Origin: a virus
IMG/VR virus record: IMGVR_UViG_3300021419_000041
Coordinates: 1-37,878 of that record
DNA length: 37,878 nt
Direction: 5' to 3' (one strand)
Shown in pieces: positions 8,701-16,510 of this stretch (position 1 is its first letter; each line of letters begins with the position of its first letter). The notes below the pieces were generated by a model. That model did not search any database and was not told the origin of the DNA. It worked only from the letters and a program-made list of their open reading frames with translations. The position numbers and the translations under genes were made by a program.

Positions 8701-9335
8701 CCGCCGCGGCTCACCGCCGCCGACGCCTTGAAGGCGCGCACGGCGGGGATGAAGCCGGTCATGAACTGCGCGAAGGACCGGACCACATGCCCGGTCGGCG
8801 TGCGCGGCTCGGCCGCCGTCGGCACGCTGACAAGGGCTTCCTCGCTGTCGGGGTCGTAGTCGCCCGGCGGAATGTATTCCATCTTGTCCAGGTCGATGGC
8901 GCCCAGCGGGACGTGCTTTTCCATGAACACGGCCAGGTCGCGGATGCCTTCGCCCATCGCGTTCACCGCGTCCAGCGCGCCGCCAAGCGCCTGGCGCGGG
9001 ATCTCGGAAACATTGTCGACCACGTCGCCGACGAAGCCGAAGACGGCGGCGCCCGTGCGGTCTTCCTCGCGCCGGTCATCGGTGTAGGGATGCGGCCCGC
9101 CTTCCGGACGCCGCGCGGCTTCGCCGGCGGCGGCGTTGGTCGCGCCCAGACGCTGCAGCTCGGCCCGCATCTCGTCGCGGCTCATCTGCTTGTAGCGGGT
9201 TTCGACCTCGGCGCTCATGTCGTCGGCGTCGCGGCCGATCGGCATGTCCGGCCCCGGCGTCACTGTCGCAGCCGATTCGGCCGGCCGCAGCGCCGGGCTG
9301 CGATTCTCCCGGTCCTGCACCGGTTCAGTTTGCAT
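5790..9335 (-). CDS. large internal virion (ejection) protein, T7 gp16 position
   Basis: At 1181 residues this is the largest protein in the window. It is mostly helical with many charged segments and several hydrophobic patches (about residues 96-112, 188-203 and 760-880). Diagnostic-looking stretches include HAVNIMSNFGMLAQAIAERG, YNPLFFILPFVRTPVNLARQ and WVAYNRFDPLGMTIGYAANM, which I associate with very large inner-virion or polyvalent proteins of podoviruses. By position (after two helical internal proteins, before the fiber) it matches T7 gp16, which is ejected into the cell envelope and helps DNA entry. No transglycosylase catalytic motif was seen at the N-terminus, unlike T7 gp16. The start at 9335 overlaps the upstream gene by 11 bp. 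Confidence 0.65.
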   Translation of the reverse strand: MQTEPVQDRENRSPALRPAESAATVTPGPDMPIGRDADDMSAEVETRYKQMSRDEMRAELQRLGATNAAAGEAARRPEGGPHPYTDDRREEDRTGAAVFGFVGDVVDNVSEIPRQALGGALDAVNAMGEGIRDLAVFMEKHVPLGAIDLDKMEYIPPGDYDPDSEEALVSVPTAAEPRTPTGHVVRSFAQFMTGFIPAVRAFKASAAVSRGGQVARYTGAGAVADFVVFEGQEENLADFAKKVGIPDNAVTDFLATDPDDAEAVARLKNTATGAVAGAVLDGFIEVARFLRHARSGREKTGTKVAVPEREVEGRDFEVMGEPGGELLKVKPKRPDPDEELLKADAEAQKAGIRPETIEAMTSARSVPIGPNTFEINFAAIDTPDDVKKVIEGMAEGFRGTVDEARRGTLGDDAVKEMADRLGMTPDELLRRRQGEAFNAEQILASRELLNASAATLITAAKAARTKPGDEVAAFVFRRALAVHHAVQQQVMGARAEAGRALRAWSIPAGGGRTQATMIMDLVFKTGGTKTASDLADRIVALDAAGASPKAIDQMARKGVVAKSIDVIRTVFINGMLSSQKTHAVNIMSNFGMLAQAIAERGLGAQISKQLGTEGGVAAGEAAQMAFGLIEGMKDGLRFAWKATRTGETGRAVGDKPRASAGKVDDEPRGTVEALVNPREGGPLGRALHLFDVALEVPTRMLGAEDELFKAVNYRMQLRALAARNAAHEGLDGAAAKQRIAEILDDPPDSLKAEAVDFALLQTFTNKTGDIGDAILKLRRIGGSYNPLFFILPFVRTPVNLARQAVERSPFAFLSKQWRDDLAAGGARADMALSRMAAGTTVMLLATDLAMQGRISGNGPKDPGERERLMRTGWRPHSVRIGDEWVAYNRFDPLGMTIGYAANMAETFRTREVDPEASDELDEVLSNFFFAATSAVMSKTYLQGVTEFMAAANDDDRYGSNYVKDMLARFVPYSALMSNMQRAIDPELKDTNSLGEYLESRIVGFGENLPRRRDLWGRPITIESGYGAAYDFVSPVTISSIEPQPIDEELGRLRVFPERLDKRITVHGVDIDLSRWPAVYERYAELAGNGWKNPATGLGLMDHLNAVVTGQSPYSLAYQMRSDGAEGGKAGWIMQQIRLYREMARNEILRDPEFRKFQTFAEARRRERIEQQSGVNLFGGND

Positions 9336-10962
9336 TGCCGCCTCCCGGTTTCGGACCCTGGCCGCGGGCGTACATGAAGCGCAGATGCAGCAGCCACTTC
9401 TGCAGGTTGCGCTGATAGATGTCGGCCTCGGCGTCGCTGATGCGGTCCTCGGCGATGGCGCGCTCGATGCCCGCCAGTTCCTCGCCCAGCGCCTGCTGCA
9501 TCGCCGGAATGTCGCTCCGGTCGGGCTGACCGGCGAATTTCAGCGCCGGCAGGGTCAGGGTCTGGCTGGCATTGCCCGGGTCGTAGCGGCCCATGACCGT
9601 CTCGGCGATCGCCAGGTAGTCGGGCGTGTCGCCCCGGTCCTCGGCCTTCGCCACCGCAAGCTCGTAATCCAGCACCGCCTGCGCCTGCCGCGCCTTCGCC
9701 GCCTCGGGCAGCATGAAGGAATTGCCGCCCATCATGTCGCGCAGCCAGGTCCGGGCGACCTTCGCCTCGTCCGGTTCGCCGCCCTCGTTGCTTTCGCGGC
9801 GGCGCAGCTCGCTTTCGACGCGGCCGGTGACGGTGTTCAGATCCTCGCGGCGGATGTCGCCGGCCTGATAGGCCCGGTGCGCGTCGCGCCCGACGCCCTC
9901 CGGGTCGGTCCGGACGCGGGCGAGAAGGTCGGAATAGACCCCGACATTCGTGGTCTCGCCGTCATCTTCCAGGTGTTTCAGCGCCGTCCGGTACTGCACC
10001 GCCGACAGCACGTCGACGCGCTGTTCGATCATGTCGCGGTCCAGCGTGCCGTCGGCGGCGGCCCCGTCGATCTCCTTCATCGCCGCCTCGCCGGCTTCCC
10101 TTTCCAGACGGTCGCGCGCGGCCTGTTTCCGCTGTTCCTCGCGGTGCTGCTTGTTCAGCAGCGTGTCGAAGCGGCTGTTGGCCTGATCGGCCAGCTGCGC
10201 GCGGCGTTCCTCGTCCAGATGCGTGAAGCGGTCCGGATCCGACAGCGCGGCGATCGCCGCCTCCGGGTTGTTCGTCATCATCCGGCGCACGTCGGCCTCG
10301 TCCAGATCGGCGCGGAACTCGCGCAGCCGGTCGGACCCGCGTTCCTCGTCCATCAGGCCCGACTGGACCTGCGCGTCGATCAGCACCGCGCCGCGCCGCA
10401 CGGCCAGCTCACGCTCGGCCGGCGTCGCCGCCTCGGCGGCCTCGCGCGCGATCGCCGGCAGCGTCTCGTCAAGCTGCGCCTCGGCCCGGCCGATGCGGCG
10501 GCGGAAGCCCAGCCGCGCCATGCGCATCCGGCCCTGTTCGGCGATCGTGTCGAAGTCGCGGGCGGCCTGCGCCCGGACGACGGGATCCTCGATCGACGCG
10601 ACCAGTTCCTCGCGCGCCGACCGCGCACGCTCCTCGAAATCGTCCGGCACGTTGTCGACCTGGCCGGACTGCTCGAATTCAAGCTCGATGTCGTTCAGGC
10701 GCCGGCGGATGCGCCCGCCGGCCTCGGCCGCCTGCGCCGCCTGCTCGGCCTGTTTCATCTTCTCGGCGCGCAGTTCCATGATGCGGCCGACCTCGCCGCC
10801 AACCTGCTCCACAACCGCCGCCGTGCGCGCGTCGGACCGCGCCGTCATCCGCAGCGCCGCCGCCTCGCCGCGCATCCCGGCCGAGAAGCGGCTCGGGTCC
10901 AGCCGGATCCCCGCCGGGCGGGCGCCACCGAACTGCTTCTCCGATCGCGGAATCATCGCCAT
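9325..10962 (-). CDS. helical internal virion protein, T7 gp15 position
   Basis: This 545-residue protein is rich in Ala, Glu, Arg and Gln, with long predicted helices over most of its length (for example residues 40-160 and 270-340). It has no membrane segment or enzyme motif. It sits between the gp14-like and gp16-like proteins, matching the middle core or ejection protein of T7-like phages, which helps form the transenvelope DNA conduit. Assignment rests on position, length and composition rather than on a sequence motif. The ATG at 10962 overlaps the upstream stop as TAATG; a second in-frame ATG two codons downstream is an alternative start. Confidence 0.6.
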   Translation of the reverse strand: MAMIPRSEKQFGGARPAGIRLDPSRFSAGMRGEAAALRMTARSDARTAAVVEQVGGEVGRIMELRAEKMKQAEQAAQAAEAGGRIRRRLNDIELEFEQSGQVDNVPDDFEERARSAREELVASIEDPVVRAQAARDFDTIAEQGRMRMARLGFRRRIGRAEAQLDETLPAIAREAAEAATPAERELAVRRGAVLIDAQVQSGLMDEERGSDRLREFRADLDEADVRRMMTNNPEAAIAALSDPDRFTHLDEERRAQLADQANSRFDTLLNKQHREEQRKQAARDRLEREAGEAAMKEIDGAAADGTLDRDMIEQRVDVLSAVQYRTALKHLEDDGETTNVGVYSDLLARVRTDPEGVGRDAHRAYQAGDIRREDLNTVTGRVESELRRRESNEGGEPDEAKVARTWLRDMMGGNSFMLPEAAKARQAQAVLDYELAVAKAEDRGDTPDYLAIAETVMGRYDPGNASQTLTLPALKFAGQPDRSDIPAMQQALGEELAGIERAIAEDRISDAEADIYQRNLQKWLLHLRFMYARGQGPKPGGGNAN

Positions 10963-11480
10963 TACTTGATAACCCCCGAGCGCACGACGCCGCCGATCAG
11001 TTTCGCCCCACCGCGCAGGAAGCCGCCGGACGATGCCCGGCCGGCCGAGCGGCTCAACGAATCGGCGGACCGCAGCAGGCCGGTCCCCTGCGCGTCGAAG
11101 GACCGGGCTTCCGACAGGAACCGGTCGATGTCGCGGGTCGCCTGCACGTCCAGCAGGCCAAGATCGCGCTCCAGATCGGACGCGGTTTCCGACAGCAGCA
11201 GCAGCGGCGAACCGCTGAGCGCCAGCCCGCCGCCGGCGGCGCGGGCGCGCTGCGTCGCCATCAACCGCTTGGCGTCCTGTTCACGCAGTTCCCGGTCCGC
11301 GATCTGCTGTTCGCGCCGGGCGACGGCGTCCAGCCGGGACTGCTCGGCATTCTCGCGGGCGATGCCCGCCTCGATGCGCGACGCCTCGGCCTCCCGTCGC
11401 ATGGCCTCGGCCTCGGCCCGGCCCTGCTGGATCTCGCCGAGCGCGCTGAACGCAGCCATCGCTATCGTCAGGGCTTGCAT
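10962..11480 (-). CDS. internal virion protein, T7 gp14-like
   Basis: This 172-residue protein has a short hydrophobic N-terminus (MQALTIAMAAFSALG), a long helical stretch (EAEAMRREAEASRIEAGIAR and onward), then a RARAAGGGLALSGSPLLLL segment followed by acidic residues. That order (hydrophobic start, coiled coil, R-A-A-G-G-hydrophobic-S-G-S-P) is typical of gp14-type internal core proteins in T7-like podoviruses, which enter the outer membrane during DNA ejection. The C-terminus is Gly/Arg/Ser-rich. The ATG at 11480 overlaps the upstream stop by one base (TGATG). Confidence 0.7.
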   Translation of the reverse strand: MQALTIAMAAFSALGEIQQGRAEAEAMRREAEASRIEAGIARENAEQSRLDAVARREQQIADRELREQDAKRLMATQRARAAGGGLALSGSPLLLLSETASDLERDLGLLDVQATRDIDRFLSEARSFDAQGTGLLRSADSLSRSAGRASSGGFLRGGAKLIGGVVRSGVIK

Positions 11481-11968
11481 CAGGCGGCCTCCATCGCTTG
11501 CGCCGCCTCGGCGGCGATGCCGTAGCGGATGGCCGCCGACCCGTCGGCGCAGAAGCCCGGCATCACACCTTCAAAGGTGAAGCCCAGATGCCGGACCCAG
11601 CGTTGCCCGGCGGCGAAATCCTGGCGGACATGGGTCTCGATGCGGGTCATGCCGCCGGCCAGCAGCCGGGCATAGAGCGCCCGCCCGAAAGCGGTGATTT
11701 CCGGCCAGTCCTTCAGGCGGACATCGCCGGTGATGGCGAAGGCCGTGCCGCGCCAGGGCGAATGCAGGGGATCCGCATTGACGCCCGCCAGCAGCTGCGG
11801 CCGGCCGTTCTCGCCCTCGCGGGCGGCCCAGCAGGACAGGCCCGGCTGTCCCAGCGCCGTCGCCAGCTGGCCGGCGTCGATCTCGCCGAAGATGTCCGGG
11901 CGAAGGTTCACCAGCCAGAACACGTCATGCCGCGTCGCCGGGCTGATATGCAGGACCGGGCGGCTCAC
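11480..11968 (-). CDS. GNAT-fold acetyltransferase-like protein, T7 gp13 position
   Basis: This 162-residue protein has a GNAT-like layout: an N-terminal strand-helix region, a central AGVNADPLHSPWRGTAFAIT, a helix ITAFGRALYARLLAGG, a strand IETHV and AAGQRWVRHLGFTFEGVMPG (119-138), in which the R-x-x-x-x-L-G-F pattern matches the last GNAT motif. Several T7-like phages carry a GNAT-fold protein between tail tube B and the gp14-like protein. It may be a virion or assembly factor rather than an active enzyme; the acetyl-CoA P-loop (Q/R-x-x-G-x-G/A) is not clearly present. It starts with GTG at 11968, overlapping the upstream stop as GTGA. Confidence 0.6.
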   Translation of the reverse strand: MSRPVLHISPATRHDVFWLVNLRPDIFGEIDAGQLATALGQPGLSCWAAREGENGRPQLLAGVNADPLHSPWRGTAFAITGDVRLKDWPEITAFGRALYARLLAGGMTRIETHVRQDFAAGQRWVRHLGFTFEGVMPGFCADGSAAIRYGIAAEAAQAMEAA

Positions 11969-13983
11969 AGCGTGTTCACCGCGTGCGTGACGAACATGGA
12001 CAGGATCTCCGCATTGGTCGGATCGCTTCCTTCCAGCACGATCTCGGAATCGCGTGAAAACGGCGCCTGCGACTGGAACGCATGAATGCCGGTGAACAGC
12101 GCCGGCGCGTTGGCCGCGTTCTCGCCGACGGTCAGTTCCGGCGCGACGATCGAGAAGGTTTCGCCGGCGCCTTCCAGGATGTTGAAACGGCCGGTCCGCA
12201 GCGTCTTGATGATGATCTCGTCGGCGGCCTGCTGCTGACCCTGCGCCACGCCCAGCTGCGCGCCGGCCTCGAAGGCGACGGGTTTCAGCCGCCAGGTGAA
12301 GGGCAGGCCGACATTGACCACCGACGCCTCGGCCGACAGCTCGATCTGGCCCGACGCCACTTCCAGCCCCGTCTCGATGCGGCCATCGGCCAGGGCGACG
12401 ACGGTCTCGCCTTCCAGGTGATCCAGGCCGGTGATCGTGGTCGTTGCGGTGCTGTCATACTTGATGCCGGCATCGACGAAGAACTGATCTTCCTCGGCGC
12501 CGTCGTCGGCGAAATAGGGATCCAGGCATTCGATCGTGCGTTTCACGCCGCCGTCGACCGTGCGCAGGATCGACGCCCACAGCTGATCCTCGCCTTCCGA
12601 CGAATCCTCGCCCGGTATGACGGCGATGCTTTCCACCGTCGCCGCGCCGGCGGCGGACGGCGCCACGGTCTGCACCGCCCAGCCGATCGCGTCTTCCTCG
12701 CGCAGATAGGTCAGCGACACCAGGTTGCCGTCGTCAAGCACCGCCCAGACGGTCGACCAGGGCTGTTGCTGATAGGCCAGTTCGGCCAGCCCCACCGCCA
12801 CCGTATCCTCGGCCCGGCGGGCCAGGTCGCGGGCGACGAAGCCGTCCTCGGAAAACGAGAAGATCAGTTCCATCAGCGACCGCGCCTGGCGCTGGACAAA
12901 CAGAACCTGACGGCCGACCAGCGTCGGGCGGATCCCCGACTTCGAGCCATAGGCGGTTTCGGGCTGGATCCGCGAATCCGATGGCGTGATCTGCAGCCCG
13001 TCAGACGATCCGATGGAAAATTCCTCGCCCGACGTGCCGACGGCCAGCTGCTTCTTCGACCGCATCCAGTGGATCGGGTTCGATTCCGACCCGGCGGCGA
13101 TGATTTCCAGCGGGTCGTCGTCTTCCGTGCCGGGCGTGAAGTCGAAGAAATCGTCGACGCGGCTGCCATAGATCCGCGCCGGGTCCGATGCCTGGCCGGA
13201 GAAGAACAGCCGCCCCTTGTGGAAGGCGACGCAGGACGGAAACCCGGTCGTGTTCGACCAGGCGCCCAGGTTCCACGCCGATGTCGCCGTGGTGGCGCCA
13301 AAATCGTTGACGATGTCGACCGATACCTGCGTCGAACTGGTGAAGGCTGCGATGGTCGCATAGCCGATCGTGCCGCCGTGATTCAGGCGGATCAGCCGTC
13401 CGACATCGGTCGATGCGAAGACCGCCGCCGACGACGTCAGCGTGACGCCGGTGCCGGTCGTCGCGTTCGGCGTCATGGTGTGGGTGGTGTCGACATTCTC
13501 GGCCAGATACGGGCCGTCCTCGAAGGTGATCTCGCTGATCGTCCAGGACGTGTCCGACGTGCGGGTCAGCAGCTGCGGCTCCTCGTCCGGATGCACGAAG
13601 ACCATGAAGTCGTTTTCCTGCGCCCAGTCGATCGCGGCCAGCTTGTCGGAGTCGAAGACCGTGGAAATCGACACCGGCGACCCGCCGCTTTCGATGATCG
13701 CCCGGTCCTTGTAGAAGCGGAAGGTCTGCGACGTGGCCTCGATGATGTACGCCTGTTCGGTCGAGAACTGGAACGGGATCACGCGGCAGTTGCCGGTCGC
13801 GGCCTGCGCTTCCTCGATGAAGCGGAAGCCCGACCGGCGCTTGGCCGGCCCGTGCGGCAGCGGGACCAGGTTTTTCAGTTCGCGGCAGCCGCGGAAGCGC
13901 CATTCGACATCCAGCCGGTCCTGGACGCGCGGGCTGAGAAGCCCGGCATTGAAGGCGATCAGCGCCTGCGTTTCACGAGGCAT
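11965..13983 (-). CDS. tail tubular protein B (T7 gp12-like nozzle)
   Basis: This 672-residue protein has the family signature at its N-terminus: a FNAGLLSPRVQDRLDVEWRF stretch, then CRELKNLVPLPHGPAKRRSGFRFI. Next comes IPFQFSTEQAYIIE, and later FHKGRLFFSGQASDPARIYGS, a typical beta-propeller blade of gp12-like nozzles. It forms the distal tail tube of podoviruses, to which fibers attach. Its length is close to the usual range for the family. It follows the gp11-like gene with an 11-bp overlap. This is one of the firmest virion assignments in the window. Confidence 0.85.
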   Translation of the reverse strand: MPRETQALIAFNAGLLSPRVQDRLDVEWRFRGCRELKNLVPLPHGPAKRRSGFRFIEEAQAATGNCRVIPFQFSTEQAYIIEATSQTFRFYKDRAIIESGGSPVSISTVFDSDKLAAIDWAQENDFMVFVHPDEEPQLLTRTSDTSWTISEITFEDGPYLAENVDTTHTMTPNATTGTGVTLTSSAAVFASTDVGRLIRLNHGGTIGYATIAAFTSSTQVSVDIVNDFGATTATSAWNLGAWSNTTGFPSCVAFHKGRLFFSGQASDPARIYGSRVDDFFDFTPGTEDDDPLEIIAAGSESNPIHWMRSKKQLAVGTSGEEFSIGSSDGLQITPSDSRIQPETAYGSKSGIRPTLVGRQVLFVQRQARSLMELIFSFSEDGFVARDLARRAEDTVAVGLAELAYQQQPWSTVWAVLDDGNLVSLTYLREEDAIGWAVQTVAPSAAGAATVESIAVIPGEDSSEGEDQLWASILRTVDGGVKRTIECLDPYFADDGAEEDQFFVDAGIKYDSTATTTITGLDHLEGETVVALADGRIETGLEVASGQIELSAEASVVNVGLPFTWRLKPVAFEAGAQLGVAQGQQQAADEIIIKTLRTGRFNILEGAGETFSIVAPELTVGENAANAPALFTGIHAFQSQAPFSRDSEIVLEGSDPTNAEILSMFVTHAVNTL

Positions 13984-14605
13984 CGGCGATCACCCCGTGC
14001 AGGCGCATGTCATACTCGCCGCCGTCATAGCCCTCGCGGGCCATGATGAAATAGCTGTCCTCGAACTTGAAGTTGAAGCCCTCGGCGCCGTCCGACGTGA
14101 TCGCCAGCAGATAGCGGCGCTTCACTTCGTCCTTGATCAGCTGATCGCGCGGGTTCGACTTCGTGCGGTTCGGGACCACGCTCGACGCCAGCAGCGCGGC
14201 CAGGAAGGCGGCGACATCGGCGTCCATGTCTTCCGGCTCGATCTGGCCGATATAGACGATCTCGGCCGGGCCGTCGGCATAGGCGTGGATCAGGTTGCCC
14301 TCGACCGAAAACTGGCGCCCGTGACCGCCGGATCCCGGCCCGCCGACGCGCAGCACACGCAGGCATTTCGGCTTCGTGGGCTTGCGGAACGAATTGGTGA
14401 AATGGTCGGCGCCGGTTCCGTGAACCGCCACCGTGGCCCGGCGGATGGCGCAGTTGAACGGGTGCGTTTTCAGCCCCCGGTCGCGCACGCCGGGCCAGAG
14501 CGCATTGAGCGTGGCGGTGCGCGCCGTGGTCGACGCCGCGGAATTGACGACACCGTCGCCCAGCAGGGCGAAAGCGTCGTTGAAGATGTCCGTCAGCGAA
14601 GCCAC
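13973..14605 (-). CDS. tail tubular protein A (T7 gp11-like gatekeeper)
   Basis: This 210-residue protein begins with MASLTDIFNDAFALLGD, the usual opening of gp11-like proteins, and has the N-ALWPGVRDRGLKTHPFNCAIRR region common to the family, followed by beta-strands ending in a conserved helix near its C-terminus. It forms the ring between portal and nozzle in podovirus tails. It starts with GTG at 14605; only a weak Shine-Dalgarno is visible, but the family-like N-terminus supports this start. It is followed directly by tail tubular protein B, as in T7. Confidence 0.8.
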   Translation of the reverse strand: MASLTDIFNDAFALLGDGVVNSAASTTARTATLNALWPGVRDRGLKTHPFNCAIRRATVAVHGTGADHFTNSFRKPTKPKCLRVLRVGGPGSGGHGRQFSVEGNLIHAYADGPAEIVYIGQIEPEDMDADVAAFLAALLASSVVPNRTKSNPRDQLIKDEVKRRYLLAITSDGAEGFNFKFEDSYFIMAREGYDGGEYDMRLHGVIADAS

Positions 14606-14617
14606 GGCGCGGACCCG

Positions 14618-15079
14618 TCAGCCGGCCGGAAGCAGGTCGACAAAGCCCTTGATGTCCGCCGCGGCGGCCCAGGCTTCCGACGTGTCGTTGGGGTTGGTCA
14701 GCAGAAGATAGGTATCTTCCGTGAACAGCTCGCCCCAGTTCAGCGCCAGCGTGACGCCGAACCGCGCGGTCCCGGCCGCATCGACATCCGTCGACCCGAG
14801 ATAGTGATCCGGATCGTCGGTCTCGTCGGCCACGGTGCGCGTGCCGACCTGCAGCTTGGCCGTGCCGCCCGCGGTCGACATCGCGTCCCAGAAGACTTCG
14901 CCACCCATGAAGCGGTAATTGGCCGGCATCAGCAGCGCCTCGATGTCGTCGGACACCGCGATCGTGGCGGTCGGGACGACAAACTCGAAGAAGCGCCGCT
15001 CCAGCGGGCCGAAGTCGGAGATATTCAGAAGGCCGCCCGCCTGGCGCGTGGTCTCCTGCGTGGAAAAGAACGTGGTCAT
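14618..15079 (-). CDS. virion-region protein between capsid and tail tube, unknown
   Basis: This 153-residue, mainly beta-rich acidic protein has no family that I recognise. It lies between the major capsid protein and tail tubular protein A. It has strand-like segments such as RRFFEFVVPTATIAVSDD and ARFGVTLALNWGELF, and a run of Asp/Thr (VADETDDPDHYLGSTDVDAA). Its position and its independent Shine-Dalgarno (AAGGGAAC before the ATG at 15079) fit a head decoration or stabilisation protein, but this is inference only. The first residues MTTFFSTQETTRQAGGLLNI are mobile-looking. Confidence 0.5.
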   Translation of the reverse strand: MTTFFSTQETTRQAGGLLNISDFGPLERRFFEFVVPTATIAVSDDIEALLMPANYRFMGGEVFWDAMSTAGGTAKLQVGTRTVADETDDPDHYLGSTDVDAAGTARFGVTLALNWGELFTEDTYLLLTNPNDTSEAWAAAADIKGFVDLLPAG

Positions 15080-15120
15080 GTCACTGTTCCCTTGATGTTG
15101 TGGTCAGGTGAACCGTCAGC

Positions 15121-15154
15121 GGAAACAGCCGGGCGACGATCGCCGCCGCCCGGC
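15121..15154 (-). terminator. candidate intrinsic terminator after the capsid gene
   Basis: On the minus strand, just after the stop of the capsid gene, GCCGGGCG is followed by an 11-nt loop and CGCCCGGC (15154-15128), then TGTTTCC. The 8-bp G+C-only stem with a short T-rich tail suggests a weak, leaky terminator. The tail is short, so strong termination is not expected. T7 has its terminator in the same place, after gene 10. Confidence 0.4.
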
Positions 15155-15161
15155 CGAGGCG

Positions 15162-16055
15162 TCAGGCGGTTTCGTCGATGTCGATCTGCACGACTTTCTC
15201 GTCCTCGATGCGGGTCGCATCGAACGAGTAGTTGGCGTGCGTGCACCAGGCGAAGCTGTACTGCGGCAGCCGCGCGATGAACGCCTCATATTCGGCGCCC
15301 TTCGCCAGCCCGACGCCGGACTTGGCCCACATGAAGCAGGACCGGATGTTCGACGCGACCGACAGTCGGTTGGTCTTGATGAAGGTGACGCCCAGCCACG
15401 GGATCCGCCGCCGGGTCGCCTTGTCGCCAACGCCTTCCTCGACGAAGTCCTTCGACTTGAACTCGGTGATCTGCATCATCGCCCGCCAGCCGATCGGGCT
15501 GAGCGCGAGAAACAGTTCCTCGGCATCGGTGTCGACATCCGCCGAATCCATGATCTCGATGGCCTGCAGGATCTTGGCGTAGGTAATGTTGGTGCCGCCG
15601 TTCGCAATCTGCTGGCCGGCCGGCAGCGCAACATTCGTCGTGTCCAGGTTCTCGTCGACCGCCTTGGCGTTGCCGCCCAGCGCCGCGACGATGACATCGT
15701 CCAGGTCGCGCTTCATCGCTTCCTCGGACCGCTGCAGGTATTTCTGCGGCAGCATCCCGCCCTTCGACATCCGGACAACGTCCGGCTTGTCGATCGGCAG
15801 CGTGATGTCATAGTCGATCAGGCCGATCTGACGGCGCGTGTGCGCGATCGAGTTCAGCCGGGTCGGCTCGATCTTCCGGGTCCGCTGATTGCCGGACGTG
15901 CTGCCGACGCGGTCGAAATAGCCGTAGATGCCTTCCAGATAGTCCGGATCGGCGCGCACCGTGTCCTCGAAACGGGAATCGGTTTGCGCCGCCAGGTCGT
16001 AGAAGTCGTTTGCGAATTTCCGGCTATGGGCCGGATCCAGATCGTACTCCGCCAT
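15162..16055 (-). CDS. major capsid protein (HK97-fold, podovirus type)
   Basis: This 297-residue protein follows the scaffold region and precedes the tail tube genes. It contains an N-terminal helical arm (HSRKFANDFYDLAAQ), a central VRMSKGGMLPQKYLQRSEEA with a following helix, and a beta-rich C-terminal half (LFLALSPIGWRAMMQITEF, WLGVTFIKTNRLS), consistent with HK97-fold podovirus capsid proteins. Length also fits. I chose the ATG at 16055 because GGAGG lies 5 bases upstream; an ATG four codons earlier would place that GGAGG inside the gene. A 161-bp untranslated leader lies upstream. Confidence 0.75.
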   Translation of the reverse strand: MAEYDLDPAHSRKFANDFYDLAAQTDSRFEDTVRADPDYLEGIYGYFDRVGSTSGNQRTRKIEPTRLNSIAHTRRQIGLIDYDITLPIDKPDVVRMSKGGMLPQKYLQRSEEAMKRDLDDVIVAALGGNAKAVDENLDTTNVALPAGQQIANGGTNITYAKILQAIEIMDSADVDTDAEELFLALSPIGWRAMMQITEFKSKDFVEEGVGDKATRRRIPWLGVTFIKTNRLSVASNIRSCFMWAKSGVGLAKGAEYEAFIARLPQYSFAWCTHANYSFDATRIEDEKVVQIDIDETA

Positions 16056-16216
16056 CGGAGCCTCCATTCAAACAAGTGCCAGTTGCTCGAAAGGCTCCCC
16101 GGCTTGTCCTTGGCGGCCGCCGGACCCGTCTCGACCGCTGTCGGGGGTCGTTTTCCGTCCCGTCTTTCCGGGCTGCCAGCCGGACCCTTTCGGGCTGCCC
16201 GGCCAGAATGAGGTTG
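16056..16216 (-). promoter_or_regulatory. untranslated leader before the capsid gene
   Basis: This gap has no convincing ORF. It contains two copies of a GGCAGCCCG(G)AAAG motif on the minus strand, at 16177-16164 and 16199-16187, about 22 bp apart, and the right-hand copy can form a short CGGGC-AG-CCCG hairpin. It may hold a promoter or a processing site that raises capsid expression. No convincing -35/-10 pair was found. Confidence 0.3.
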
Positions 16217-16510
16217 TTACTTGCCGGACTTCTCCGGCGTCTCGTCATCGTCACGCAGCGGCGCCTCGATCCAGTCGAGAATCTGCGCTGCATCGTTTTT
16301 CAGCTTCTGCGGCGACGGCGCGAATCCCTGATGCGCCTGCACCGCCAGCGACATCGCCATGTGCCGGCGATGAACGACGGCGTGAAGGTCGGTCAGCCCG
16401 TCCTCCGCGCCGTCGATCACTGCCAGGCCGCCTACTGCCTCGTTGATCATCTTCTGCACGTCGGCGACGGCCAGCGCCTTCGCCGGTTCGGTCTGGTTGC
16501 TGCCGCTCAT
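16217..16510 (-). CDS. small protein between scaffold and capsid, unknown
   Basis: This 97-residue, mainly helical and charged protein has no cysteine, membrane segment or known motif. It contains a DLHAVVHRRHMAMSLAVQAHQ helix and an acidic/basic tail (RDDDETPEKSGK). The ATG at 16510 overlaps the scaffold stop as ATGA, so it is translated with the scaffold protein. Position suggests an assembly or capsid-associated role, but I do not recognise a family. Confidence 0.55.
   Translation of the reverse strand: MSGSNQTEPAKALAVADVQKMINEAVGGLAVIDGAEDGLTDLHAVVHRRHMAMSLAVQAHQGFAPSPQKLKNDAAQILDWIEAPLRDDDETPEKSGK

Noticed and set aside
7272-9377. 701-codon plus-strand ORF opposite the large internal virion protein
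   Set aside because: It is a shadow of the minus-strand gene in G+C-rich DNA, with Arg/Ala/Leu-rich translation, no phage motif and no initiation site in context.
9217-11580. 787-codon plus-strand ORF opposite the internal virion proteins
   Set aside because: Antisense shadow of several real minus-strand genes that show family-specific motifs and overlapping start/stop coupling.
12082-14046. 654-codon plus-strand ORF opposite tail tubular protein B
   Set aside because: The minus-strand frame has the conserved tail tubular B signature; the plus frame is Arg/Gly-rich without recognised domains.
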